Below are positions 1 to 6,580 of a stretch of DNA of 7,634 nucleotides, piece after piece. A program made the position numbers and the translations under genes. This DNA is from Bifidobacterium breve (lineage in GTDB: Bacteria > Actinomycetota > Acidimicrobiia > Acidimicrobiales > Ilumatobacteraceae), in NCBI GenBank assembly GCA_945869715.1, contig CAMBPP010000069.1, positions 1 to 7,634 of the forward strand, read 5' to 3'. Under the pieces are notes generated by a model. That model was given only the letters and a program-made list of their open reading frames with translations. It did not search any database and was not told where the DNA came from. Numbering within the stretch: the first letter of the stretch is position 1; each line of letters begins with the position of its first letter.

Positions 1-16
1 ATAGAAATTTTTTCAT
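1..16 (-). CDS. 5' end of an unidentified gene (first five codons, MKKFL)
   Basis: An ATG at 14-16 on the minus strand opens a frame reading M-K-K-F-L before the window ends. It overlaps the stop of the preceding small ORF as ATGA, a typical translational-coupling junction. An AAGG-type Shine-Dalgarno word lies eight bases upstream. A Lys-Lys start followed by hydrophobic residues is compatible with a signal peptide or lipoprotein leader, but five residues cannot identify a family. The call rests only on start-site context. Confidence 0.3.
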
Positions 17-162
17 GCCCAGTCCCTTATTGCCTGCAAAAGCATCATGACACGATCCACGGGTGTCAGCCATCCCGTACCTATCGATATTTCTGGCGGT
101 TTGGCATCAGTTATCTTTGCGTACGCGGAATTGTCGAATCGATCATTAATCCTCTCGTTCAA
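13..162 (-). CDS. Small ORF, probably frame-broken, unknown function
   Basis: This minus-strand frame is open for 49 codons from a TTG at 160-162 to a TGA at 13-15. Its C-terminal half (residues about 28-49, containing GTGWLTPVDR and then LLQAIRDWA) looks protein-like. The best ribosome-binding context points elsewhere: GAGAGG at 151-156 lies four bases before an ATG at 144-146, which overlaps the upstream stop as TAATG. The ATG frame reads MIDSTIPRTQR and then stops. Adding one A to the AAA run near 116-118 would join it to the downstream frame and give a 44-residue protein. This may be a real frameshift, a base-calling error, or a genuine TTG-started gene. I recognise no family. Confidence 0.3.
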   Translation of the reverse strand: MNERINDRFDNSAYAKITDAKPPEISIGTGWLTPVDRVMMLLQAIRDWA

Positions 163-253
163 TTACCAAGCCACAATGCGGACAAAGGTCATCAACAGAA
201 AAGTCAGCAATGGGCCCACCACATGCGTCGCATAGACCACTTTCATAACTCAT
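146..253 (-). CDS. Tiny zinc-ribbon-like protein, 35 residues
   Basis: A minus-strand ORF from ATG (251-253) to TAA (146-148) encodes 35 residues with two CxxC knuckles: C8-x2-C11 (CDACGGP) and C24-x2-C27 (CPHCGL). Their spacing and the Gly/Pro residues after the cysteines are typical of a structural zinc ribbon that binds one zinc through four cysteines. The acidic C-terminus follows directly. It lies 80 bases downstream of nrdJ on the same strand and could be cotranscribed with it. No clear Shine-Dalgarno precedes the ATG, so initiation is weakly supported. An alternative frame from the ATG at 246 gives a 27-residue hydrophobic peptide, which I consider less likely. The function is unknown; the fold inference rests on the cysteine pattern only. 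Confidence 0.45.
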   Translation of the reverse strand: MSYESGLCDACGGPIADFSVDDLCPHCGLVIERED

Positions 254-302
254 TTACAAAACTGTAACCGAATTGATCTGTCGGATGTTCTCAACTTGCA
301 AA

Positions 303-330
303 CAAAAAGTGGCCCCGAGAAAATTCCCGG
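303..330 (-). terminator. Possible weak intrinsic terminator after nrdJ
   Basis: Just past the nrdJ stop on the minus strand, CCGGGA and TCTCGG can pair (six pairs, one G-U) around a four-base loop at 315-330. A T5 run follows after six bases (303-308). The stem is short and the U-tract is offset, so termination would be partial at best. The small genes downstream may be reached by read-through. Confidence 0.3.
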
Positions 331-333
331 TTT

Positions 334-3180
334 TCAGCTGCAACCAGAGGTGCTGCCACATGATGGGCAAGCATGGCATGAGCCGGCACGCTGCATTTGC
401 ACACCACACTGCATGCACATTGGAGCATCGCTGTGCGTAATGACGCGTGGGATGCCTTGTGCTGGTGAGTGGTCGGTGCTTGGTGCAAGCGGTGCAAGAC
501 CCGCACTCATCTGCGCGGCAAGTTCACCGGCAGAAGGAATGGTCTTTGGGTCTTGTGCCATTTCGTTGCCACTGCTGGTTTCGACGACAGTTTCGTCGAC
601 GCCTGGCAATGTTGGCTGCAAACGCTCGTCACGGCTGAAGATGCCGAGTTCTACACGCTCGTCGTAGGTGAGGTATTCCAAGCCCAAACGACGGAACAAG
701 TAGTCCATGATGGACGATGCAATACGAATGTCTGGATCGTCGGTCATACCTGCTGGTTCGAAGCGCATGTTGGTGAATGCTTCAACGAACGCGCGAAGTG
801 GAACTCCGTACTGCAAGCCGTAGCTGATGCTCTTGGCAAAGGCGTCCATGATGCCCGACAAGGTGCTTCCCTGCTTTGACACTGTGAGGAACAATTCACC
901 TGGGCGACCGTCTTCGTATTCGCCGATGGTGGCGAAACCTTTGCAATCGGCAACGCGGAATTCAATGGTGCGACCACGGCGTGAGCGTGGCAACTTCTGA
1001 CGTACTGGCTGAGCAACGATGCGGTTGATGACTTTTTCCACTACTGCAGTTGCAGCACCGGCACCAGAGTCGGTGGAGTCATCGTCTTTCTTCGCCGTTG
1101 ACAAAGGCTGACCAACTTTGCAGTTGTCGCGGTACACCGCAACAGCCTTCAAGCCAAGCTCCCATGACAACATGTGTAGCTCTTCAATTTCTTCAATGGT
1201 TGCCTCTGCAGGCATGTTGACAGTCTTTGAAATGGCACCTGACAAGAACGGTTGTACCGCACCCATCATGCGCACGTGGCCTTCGTAATGAATGGTGTTG
1301 TCGCCCATTGAGCAAGCGAACACTTCAAGGTGTTCTGCTTTGATATCGGGTGAACCAACAATGGTCTTGTTGGTGTCGATGTAAGAGATGATGCGATCGA
1401 CCACTGGACCTTCATAGCCAAGGTTCTTCAATGCACGAGGAACAGTCTGGTTCACAATGACCATGTTTCCGCCGCCAACAAGTTTCTTGAACTTCACAAG
1501 ACCAAGGTCTGGCTCAATGCCTGTGGTGTCACAGTCCATCATCAAACCAATGGTTCCGGTTGGTGCCAAAACTGTGGCCTGAGCGTTACGCACTCCGTAC
1601 TCTTCACCGTCGCGTACTGCGGAGTCCCATGCTTGTGAAGCTGCAAGTACGAGGTCTGGCTGCACAATGTTGACGTTGTTGATTTCGCGGTCTGCATCAC
1701 GGTGCATACGCAACACGTTCAACATATGCTTTTCGTTTTCTGCAAAACCGGCGTGTGGCCCCATGCGACTTGCTGTGCGTGCGCTGGTTGCGTAAGCGTG
1801 ACCAGTCATCAAGCTGGTGAGAGATGCTGCCCAAGCGCGACCTTCAAGTGAGTCGTAAGCCAAACCGAGAGCCATAAGAAGTGCACCGAGGTTTGCATAA
1901 CCAAGACCCAACTGACGGAACTTCAAGCTGTTCACGCCAATTGCTTCTGTTGGATAGTCGGCACGACCTACAAGAATTTCTTGTGCGGTGAACATAATTT
2001 CAATGGTGTGCTTGTAAGCATCAACATCGAACACGTCGTCGCTGCTGAGGTACTGCAAGAGGTTGATTGAAGACAAGTTGCATGCAGAGTTGTCGATGTG
2101 CATGTATTCGCTGCAAGGGTTTGAACCATTGATGCGACCTGATGCTGCAGATGTGTGCCACTTGTTGATGGTGGTATCGAACTGCAAGCCTGGGTCGGCG
2201 CATTCCCACGATGCGGTAGCAATTTGACGCCACAAGTCGCGGGCACGCAAGGTGCGCACTGGGCGACCATCGACTACTGCACGAAGATCCCAATCGCGAT
2301 CTTCTTTCACAGCGTGCATGAACTCATCGGTAATACGTACTGAGTTGTTTGCGTTTTGGTACTGAACAGAAAACGCATCGGCGCCGTCGAGGTCCATGTC
2401 GAAACCTGCATCGCGCAAAACGCGTGCTTTGTTTTCTTCTTTTGCTTTACACCAGATGAACTCTTCGAGGTCTGGGTGATCGACGTTTAAAATAACCATC
2501 TTTGCTGCACGACGTGTTTTGCCGCCCGACTTGATGGTTCCTGCGCTCGCATCGGCACCACGCATGAACGACACTGGGCCAGAAGCTGTGCCACCACCCT
2601 GCAGGTGCTCGTAGCTGCTGCGAATGTTGCTGAGGTTGATACCTGAACCAGAGCCACCCTTGAAGATGGTTCCTTCTTCGCGATACCAGTTGAGGATGCC
2701 GGCCATGGTGTCTTCTACGGCGAGAATGAAGCAAGCACTTGCCTGTTGTGGAACGCCCTTCACACCAATGTTGAACCACACTGGGCTGTTGAACGCCGCA
2801 CGCTGTGTGACCAAGATAAACTTCAACTCATCGCGGAAAGCTTCTGCTTCTTCAGTATCGACGAAGTAGCCACCCTCAATACCCCATGTGGTGATGGTGT
2901 CGGCAACACGGTCGATGACCTGACGGAGTGATGACTCGCGCTCAGTGGTGCCTGGGGTGCCACGGAAGTACTTCTGCGCAACGATGTTGGTTGCGTTCAA
3001 TGACCACGTAGATGGAATTTCGACGTCTTTTTGCTCGAAGGCAACAGAGCCGTCTTTCCAGTTAGAAATGCGAGCATCGCGGCGATCCCACGACACAGAG
3101 TCGTATGGGTGCTGGCCTGCGGAGGTGAAGTGACGACGGATGCCGATGGAGAGGCGATCTGGAGCAATAGACATATTCAT
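334..3180 (-). CDS. nrdJ: Adenosylcobalamin-dependent class II ribonucleotide reductase
   Basis: The 948-residue product reduces ribonucleotides to deoxyribonucleotides using a radical generated from coenzyme B12, in the cytoplasm and without need for oxygen. The barrel signature is complete. C150 (in SACF) and C367 (in SACNLSS) correspond to the redox pair. N354-P-C356-S-E358 is the thiyl-radical site with its Asn and Glu partners. Their spacing matches Thermotoga maritima NrdJ (C322 to C333, eleven residues, as here). A GGSGSGINLS loop lies at 175-184 and LAPTGTIGLMMDCDTTGIEP at about 538-557. The C-terminus has C922, C925, C935, C938, C941 and C947, the swinging-arm/zinc-ribbon cysteines. 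An AGAAAGA word abuts the first ATG; spacing would be better for the ATG two codons later (3172-3174), so the true start may be there. NrdR is encoded in the same window, and a NrdR-box-like site lies in the leader. Confidence 0.97.
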   Translation of the reverse strand: MNMSIAPDRLSIGIRRHFTSAGQHPYDSVSWDRRDARISNWKDGSVAFEQKDVEIPSTWSLNATNIVAQKYFRGTPGTTERESSLRQVIDRVADTITTWGIEGGYFVDTEEAEAFRDELKFILVTQRAAFNSPVWFNIGVKGVPQQASACFILAVEDTMAGILNWYREEGTIFKGGSGSGINLSNIRSSYEHLQGGGTASGPVSFMRGADASAGTIKSGGKTRRAAKMVILNVDHPDLEEFIWCKAKEENKARVLRDAGFDMDLDGADAFSVQYQNANNSVRITDEFMHAVKEDRDWDLRAVVDGRPVRTLRARDLWRQIATASWECADPGLQFDTTINKWHTSAASGRINGSNPCSEYMHIDNSACNLSSINLLQYLSSDDVFDVDAYKHTIEIMFTAQEILVGRADYPTEAIGVNSLKFRQLGLGYANLGALLMALGLAYDSLEGRAWAASLTSLMTGHAYATSARTASRMGPHAGFAENEKHMLNVLRMHRDADREINNVNIVQPDLVLAASQAWDSAVRDGEEYGVRNAQATVLAPTGTIGLMMDCDTTGIEPDLGLVKFKKLVGGGNMVIVNQTVPRALKNLGYEGPVVDRIISYIDTNKTIVGSPDIKAEHLEVFACSMGDNTIHYEGHVRMMGAVQPFLSGAISKTVNMPAEATIEEIEELHMLSWELGLKAVAVYRDNCKVGQPLSTAKKDDDSTDSGAGAATAVVEKVINRIVAQPVRQKLPRSRRGRTIEFRVADCKGFATIGEYEDGRPGELFLTVSKQGSTLSGIMDAFAKSISYGLQYGVPLRAFVEAFTNMRFEPAGMTDDPDIRIASSIMDYLFRRLGLEYLTYDERVELGIFSRDERLQPTLPGVDETVVETSSGNEMAQDPKTIPSAGELAAQMSAGLAPLAPSTDHSPAQGIPRVITHSDAPMCMQCGVQMQRAGSCHACPSCGSTSGCS

Positions 3181-3291
3181 TCTTTCTATGACAAGTAATT
3201 TTAGCGGATTGCTGTTTTTGGACTGAGCGTGTTGCGGGATTAATGGTCTATCAGAAACTGGCGATGAAAAACGACATTGTGACTGTGGTCA

Positions 3292-3307
3292 CCACAATAT
3301 GTAGTGG
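3292..3307 (-). promoter_or_regulatory. Candidate NrdR box in the nrdJ leader
   Basis: The 16-mer CCACAATATGTAGTGG agrees with the published NrdR-box consensus (acaCwAtATaTwgTgt, recalled) at 13 of 16 positions, including the CAC/GTG arms and central AT-rich core. It lies about 37-52 bases downstream of the predicted nrdJ transcription start, so bound NrdR would act as a roadblock or together with an upstream site. NrdR is encoded about 3.3 kb away in this window. Confidence 0.65.
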
Positions 3308-3332
3308 TGAAACACTCTCACAGCCACGTCTT

Positions 3333-3348
3333 GCACAACTGGTGGTGT
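3333..3348 (-). promoter_or_regulatory. Weaker second NrdR-box-like site at the nrdJ start point
   Basis: Read on the minus strand, ACACCACCAGTTGTGC keeps the ACAC and TTGTG arms of the NrdR box (about 10 of 16 positions) but loses the AT-rich core. Its centre is 41 bases from that of the better site, close to four helical turns. NrdR boxes typically occur in pairs spaced by whole turns. It overlaps the predicted transcription start, where a repressor would be expected. The match alone is weak; the spacing is the main argument. Confidence 0.35.
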
Positions 3349-3349
3349 A

Positions 3350-3378
3350 ATTACAGCATTGTCTTTACCCTTTGTCAA
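3350..3378 (-). promoter_or_regulatory. nrdJ promoter
   Basis: On the minus strand a perfect TTGACA -35 (3373-3378) is followed after exactly 17 bases by TGTAAT (3350-3355, five of six to TATAAT). The predicted start is near 3343, giving a leader of about 163 bases before the nrdJ ATG. I saw no cobalamin-riboswitch B12 box in that leader. Confidence 0.75.
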
Positions 3379-3386
3379 CGATTGTC

Positions 3387-3467
3387 GCTCATATGGAAGA
3401 AATTTCCCGGAAATGCCCTTCGACACCGGAAATTGAACCGCTCAGCCCGTATTTTTTCCATATGAGC
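3387..3467. repeat. 81-base inverted repeat with a 17-bp near-perfect stem
   Basis: Bases 3387-3403 and 3451-3467 are reverse complements over 17 positions, with one G-T pair; the outer 12 (GCTCATATGGAA / TTCCATATGAGC) are perfect. The 47-base interior holds a further smaller inverted repeat (AATTTCC at 3401-3407, GGAAATT at 3428-3434). It starts eight bases upstream of the nrdJ -35. No U-tract follows on either strand and no target-site duplication is visible, so it is neither a standard terminator nor an obvious insertion element. Confidence 0.75.
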
Positions 3468-3504
3468 TGCTGGTAACGCTACGGCAAGACCCCTGTGTGG
3501 AGGA

Positions 3505-3557
3505 AGTGGATAACCCTGTGAATTTCCCCATTTTTCAGGGGATGAAACTGTGGATGA
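3505..3557 (-). promoter_or_regulatory. Pair of DnaA-box-like words
   Basis: Read on the minus strand, TTATCCACT (3505-3513) and TCATCCACA (3549-3557) each differ by one base from the DnaA box TTATCCACA. A third, poorer word, CTGTCCACA, lies at 3581-3589 inside the end of the molybdoenzyme gene. They sit about 130-200 bases upstream of the nrdJ promoter. DnaA controls ribonucleotide reductase genes in some bacteria, so regulation is possible. Chance is also possible, and nothing else here suggests an origin. Confidence 0.25.
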
Positions 3558-3575
3558 ACTGTGTGGTATCGGGGC

Positions 3576-5867
3576 TTACCTGTGGACAGCCACGGGAATG
3601 CCGTTTAACACTGAGGTTCCCGACAGTGGGTCGATTGCTTCGTGATCGGTGAGGATATTTGAGTTCACGCCGGCCACTTGGGCGGCCACCTGCATGTCGG
3701 TGCCTTCGGCATCGTGCCCCCACCCGTGAGGCAACGACACCACGCCAGCGCGAATGGTGTCGGAAATTTCAACAGCTACGCGCACTTCCCCTACGCGACT
3801 CTGCACCGAAACAATGTCGCCTTCGTTCACGTTGCGCGCATGTGCATCGGTTGGATGCATGATGAGCGTGCAACGCGACTTACCTTTCACCAACACATTG
3901 ATGTTGTGCATCCATGAATTGTTTGAACGCAAATGGCGTCTACCAATGAGTAACAGATTGCGACCAGAGTTTTTGTCGACTACTCCACTGCCAACAACGT
4001 CATACAAACGATCGAGATCGTTGATTAACACTTCAGGTGCAAGTTCCACTTTCCCACTTGGTGTACGCAGTATTTCAGGAATGCGTGGCTGCAATGCACC
4101 GTAATCAATACCGTGTGGATTCTCTTTCAATAACTGTAAAGTTGCACCGCCAATTGCAGCACCAAACGCATCGCCGTAAGGGCCAGTGCGCAACATGAAA
4201 TCAATCATTCGTGCAGGACCACATTGCCCTTTCAGCGACAACTCATTCATGATTTCATCGGCGTCACGCCCACAAATATTTGAATTGGAATCTTTCACAG
4301 CGCTGTTCACCATTGACCGCATTGCTGCATCATCGGATATAGAAACGTCGGCATCAATTCCTTTGCCTTGCACAATTGCTGCAATTTTCGCAAGTATTTC
4401 CCACTCGTCGGGTTGGCCTTCTTCTAACGGCAAAATTGCTTCGCTGTAGTTGGCTACGTTGCGCACTGCGAATTGCAATAAGAGCAGGTCATAGTGATCA
4501 CGTTGCAGGTGCGATGGTGGCGGCAAAATAACATTTGCATGTCGTGTTGTTTCGTTGAGATAAATGTCAACACTCACCATGAAATCTAAATGTGCAAGTG
4601 CTTCATCGAGTTGATTGCTGTGCGGAGTGGAAAGAACTGGGTTACCTGCAATGGTGAGCAGAGCTTTTATTTGACCCTCTCCGGGCGTTAACACTTCCTC
4701 TGCTAACGCAGCAACGGGATACTCACCAATAGCTTCAGGAAGATGCCGCACACGCGTGTGGCCCTTGCCAACCCGAAACCCGCGACCTTTTCCGGGCGTG
4801 CCGCGAGTTGTGGCGCCACCGGCAACTGGGAGCGTGAACATTGCCCCACCTGGTGTATCGAGATTGCCAGAGAGAGCGTTCACCACGTCAACGAGCCACG
4901 ACGTTGTGGTGCCGAAGGCAACTGTTGTTGTTCCCATCCGGCCGTACACCGCAGCAGTTGGAGACTGCGCAATTTCGTGAGCAATGCGTCGAATTGTTTC
5001 TGCGCTCAAACCACACACATCGGCAACTGTCTCTGGTGCAAAGCGCGCAAGCGCCTGCTCTACCTCTGCGAGTCCGTTGATGTGCGCAATAAGTTGCGGA
5101 GACACTTTCACCAACTTGTCGGCAAACATCACATGGGCAATAGCAGCCAAGAGGAGTCCGTCGGTTCCGGGCATAATGGCTAACCATTCATCGGCAACTT
5201 CTGCCGTGCGTGTTCTACGTGGGTCGACCACCACAACTTTTCCACCGCGTTCTTGAATGCCCTTCAATCGCTTCGGAAAATCGGGTGCAGTGCAAAGGCT
5301 GCCATTCGATGCATAAGGGTTAGCGCCCAGCATGAGCAAGTACTGCGTGCGATCGAGATCGGGTACGGGAACCGTTGCTGCAGTGCCAAACATATAACCA
5401 CCTGCAACTTGTTTCGGAAGTTGGTCGACAGTTGATGCACTGAACCGTTGCTTAGTGCCAATGGCTTGTAACGCCACACGACCAAAGGTCATTGCAGACA
5501 AGTTATGTGCGGTGGGGTTGCCCATGTATGTTGCTACCGACTCGCGACCATATGTGTTGATGACCCCCAACAAACCCTTCTCTACTTCAGCCCATGCTTC
5601 TTGCCACGACACTTGAACATGCACGCCATTACGTTTCACCAAAGGCAGGCGTAAACGGTCGGGGTCGTCGTGTAGTTGTTTGAGAGTGCTCCCCTTCGGG
5701 CAAATGAACCCTGCCGAAAAGACGTCTTGCATGTCGCCGCGAATGTGCATGACCACATTGTTTTTCACGGTGATCTCTAAACCACAGCCCGCCTCGCAGA
5801 GCGGGCAAGTGCGGTAGGCAACTTTGTTCACCTCTGAGCCTGATGATTCTTGTTGAAGTGTCGACAT
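3576..5867 (-). CDS. Molybdopterin-dependent oxidoreductase with N-terminal [4Fe-4S] domain
   Basis: The 763-residue product belongs to the DMSO reductase/formate dehydrogenase superfamily (COG0243). It carries C21-x2-C24-x3-C28-x27-C56 for one [4Fe-4S] cluster, then the central molybdopterin domains (GANPYASNGSL, VVVVDPRRTRTAEVAD, NETTRHANVILP). The C-terminal dinucleotide-binding domain (about 635-763) has HGWGHD and the GVNSN...DPLSGTSVLNGIPV signature. No twin-arginine signal is present, so it is cytoplasmic. A gapless comparison from memory with E. coli FdhF puts D148 (in STVDQLPKQ) at the selenocysteine position, arguing against formate dehydrogenase; the substrate is unknown. No partner subunit or cofactor gene is adjacent. 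I chose the ATG at 5867, preceded by GGGGGAAAG; the frame extends to a GTG at 5921, but that would overlap the divergent gene. Confidence 0.88.
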   Translation of the reverse strand: MSTLQQESSGSEVNKVAYRTCPLCEAGCGLEITVKNNVVMHIRGDMQDVFSAGFICPKGSTLKQLHDDPDRLRLPLVKRNGVHVQVSWQEAWAEVEKGLLGVINTYGRESVATYMGNPTAHNLSAMTFGRVALQAIGTKQRFSASTVDQLPKQVAGGYMFGTAATVPVPDLDRTQYLLMLGANPYASNGSLCTAPDFPKRLKGIQERGGKVVVVDPRRTRTAEVADEWLAIMPGTDGLLLAAIAHVMFADKLVKVSPQLIAHINGLAEVEQALARFAPETVADVCGLSAETIRRIAHEIAQSPTAAVYGRMGTTTVAFGTTTSWLVDVVNALSGNLDTPGGAMFTLPVAGGATTRGTPGKGRGFRVGKGHTRVRHLPEAIGEYPVAALAEEVLTPGEGQIKALLTIAGNPVLSTPHSNQLDEALAHLDFMVSVDIYLNETTRHANVILPPPSHLQRDHYDLLLLQFAVRNVANYSEAILPLEEGQPDEWEILAKIAAIVQGKGIDADVSISDDAAMRSMVNSAVKDSNSNICGRDADEIMNELSLKGQCGPARMIDFMLRTGPYGDAFGAAIGGATLQLLKENPHGIDYGALQPRIPEILRTPSGKVELAPEVLINDLDRLYDVVGSGVVDKNSGRNLLLIGRRHLRSNNSWMHNINVLVKGKSRCTLIMHPTDAHARNVNEGDIVSVQSRVGEVRVAVEISDTIRAGVVSLPHGWGHDAEGTDMQVAAQVAGVNSNILTDHEAIDPLSGTSVLNGIPVAVHR

Positions 5868-5869
5868 CT

Positions 5870-5936
5870 TTCCCCCAAGCCATAGGCTATGCACTGCGTG
5901 AAACTGATCTACTCCTATCACGATTCCTTGGGGGAA
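5870..5936. repeat. 10-bp perfect inverted repeat flanking two divergent starts
   Basis: TTCCCCCAAG (5870-5879) and CTTGGGGGAA (5927-5936) are exact reverse complements, 47 bases apart. They bracket the start region of the RibD-like gene, and the left arm includes the ribosome-binding region of the molybdoenzyme gene. The right arm is itself part of a short hairpin (GATTCC / GGAATC, 5922-5938). It could be a shared operator or a coincidence of a G-rich ribosome-binding site with coding sequence. Confidence 0.5.
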
Positions 5937-6575
5937 TCAGGTCGAAGCATTTCTGCCGACGAGGCATACCAGGTGGAACGCCAACGCCCCGCGGGTCGCC
6001 CCTGGGTGGCAATGTGCATGGTGGCAAGCATCGATGGCTCCACGGTCATGACAGGGAACTCTGCGGCCCTCTCAAATGCCGCTGATCGCTCTGTATTACT
6101 GGCCTTGCGGGCAGCGGCCGACGACGTTTTGGTTGGGGCGGGAACCGTACGTGCCGAGGGTTATGGAGTGCCCAGCAAAGCGGGTCAGCGCGTGGCCGTG
6201 GTGAGCCATACAGGCCAACTCGATTTCACAACAGATCTTTTTACCAGTGGCGCTGGCTATGTGGTGGTGCCAATGCAAGCACCCGAGTTACCTGTTGAAA
6301 CTTTGCGTGCGGGTACCAACGAGGTAGATATGCATCTTGCACTTCAAGCAATGCCGTGCAACTTCATTCAACTTGAAGGTGGAGCAATACTGAATGCGTC
6401 GTTAACGGCAGCAGATCTCGTTGATGAAATTAATCTCACCATTTCTCCACAAATCATTGGCGGAAACGGACCTCGCTTAACAACTAATGCACCGGATCTT
6501 GTGCAACGTTTTCACTTGCAACACGTTCTTGAAGATGATGGTTTTCTTTTCTTGCGTTATCTACGCAAACGATAA
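5889..6575 (+). CDS. RibD C-terminal-domain (pyrimidine/dihydrofolate-type) reductase
   Basis: The 228-residue product is a single-domain member of the RibD C-terminal/DHFR-like fold. In full RibD this domain reduces the ribosylamino-pyrimidine of riboflavin synthesis with NADPH. Stand-alone actinobacterial relatives such as Mycobacterium tuberculosis Rv2671 can act as dihydrofolate reductases. Visible motifs are RPWVAMCMVASIDG (37-50, the SxDG substrate site), the LVGAGTVRAEGYG nucleotide-binding loop (81-93), LEGGAILN (162-169) and LVDEINLTISPQIIGG (177-192). No deaminase domain is present, so it is not a full bifunctional RibD. The first ATG has no Shine-Dalgarno; a TAGGCT -10-like word abuts it but no good -35 was found, so the start is uncertain. 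It is divergent from the molybdoenzyme gene and converges on nrdR with a five-base gap. Confidence 0.85.
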   Translation: MHCVKLIYSYHDSLGESGRSISADEAYQVERQRPAGRPWVAMCMVASIDGSTVMTGNSAALSNAADRSVLLALRAAADDVLVGAGTVRAEGYGVPSKAGQRVAVVSHTGQLDFTTDLFTSGAGYVVVPMQAPELPVETLRAGTNEVDMHLALQAMPCNFIQLEGGAILNASLTAADLVDEINLTISPQIIGGNGPRLTTNAPDLVQRFHLQHVLEDDGFLFLRYLRKR

Positions 6576-6580
6576 GAAAA

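Noticed and set aside
3181..3343. Cobalamin riboswitch in the nrdJ leader
   Set aside because: No B12-box sequence or the expected multi-stem core could be found; NrdR-type control fits better.
3243..3350. Plus-strand 35-codon ORF antisense to the nrdJ leader (starts MVYQKLAMKN)
   Set aside because: It runs through the candidate NrdR boxes and palindromes to the nrdJ -10, lacks a convincing ribosome-binding site, and is explained as non-coding regulatory DNA.
3394..3478. Short ORFs on both strands starting in the CATATG words of the 81-base inverted repeat
   Set aside because: Each is under 30 codons with no ribosome-binding site, and the paired starts simply reflect the repeat arms.
3514..3542. 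CCCTG/CAGGG and TCCCC/GGGGA stems as a terminator after the molybdoenzyme gene
   Set aside because: Stems are five pairs, loops are large, and no T-tract follows on the minus strand.
3505..3589. Chromosome replication origin
   Set aside because: Only two or three imperfect DnaA-like words, no dnaA or dnaN nearby and no AT-rich unwinding region.
5868..5921. Upstream GTG start for the molybdoenzyme at 5921
   Set aside because: It would overlap the divergent RibD-like gene by 33 bases and adds 18 residues before the usual start of the Fe-S domain.
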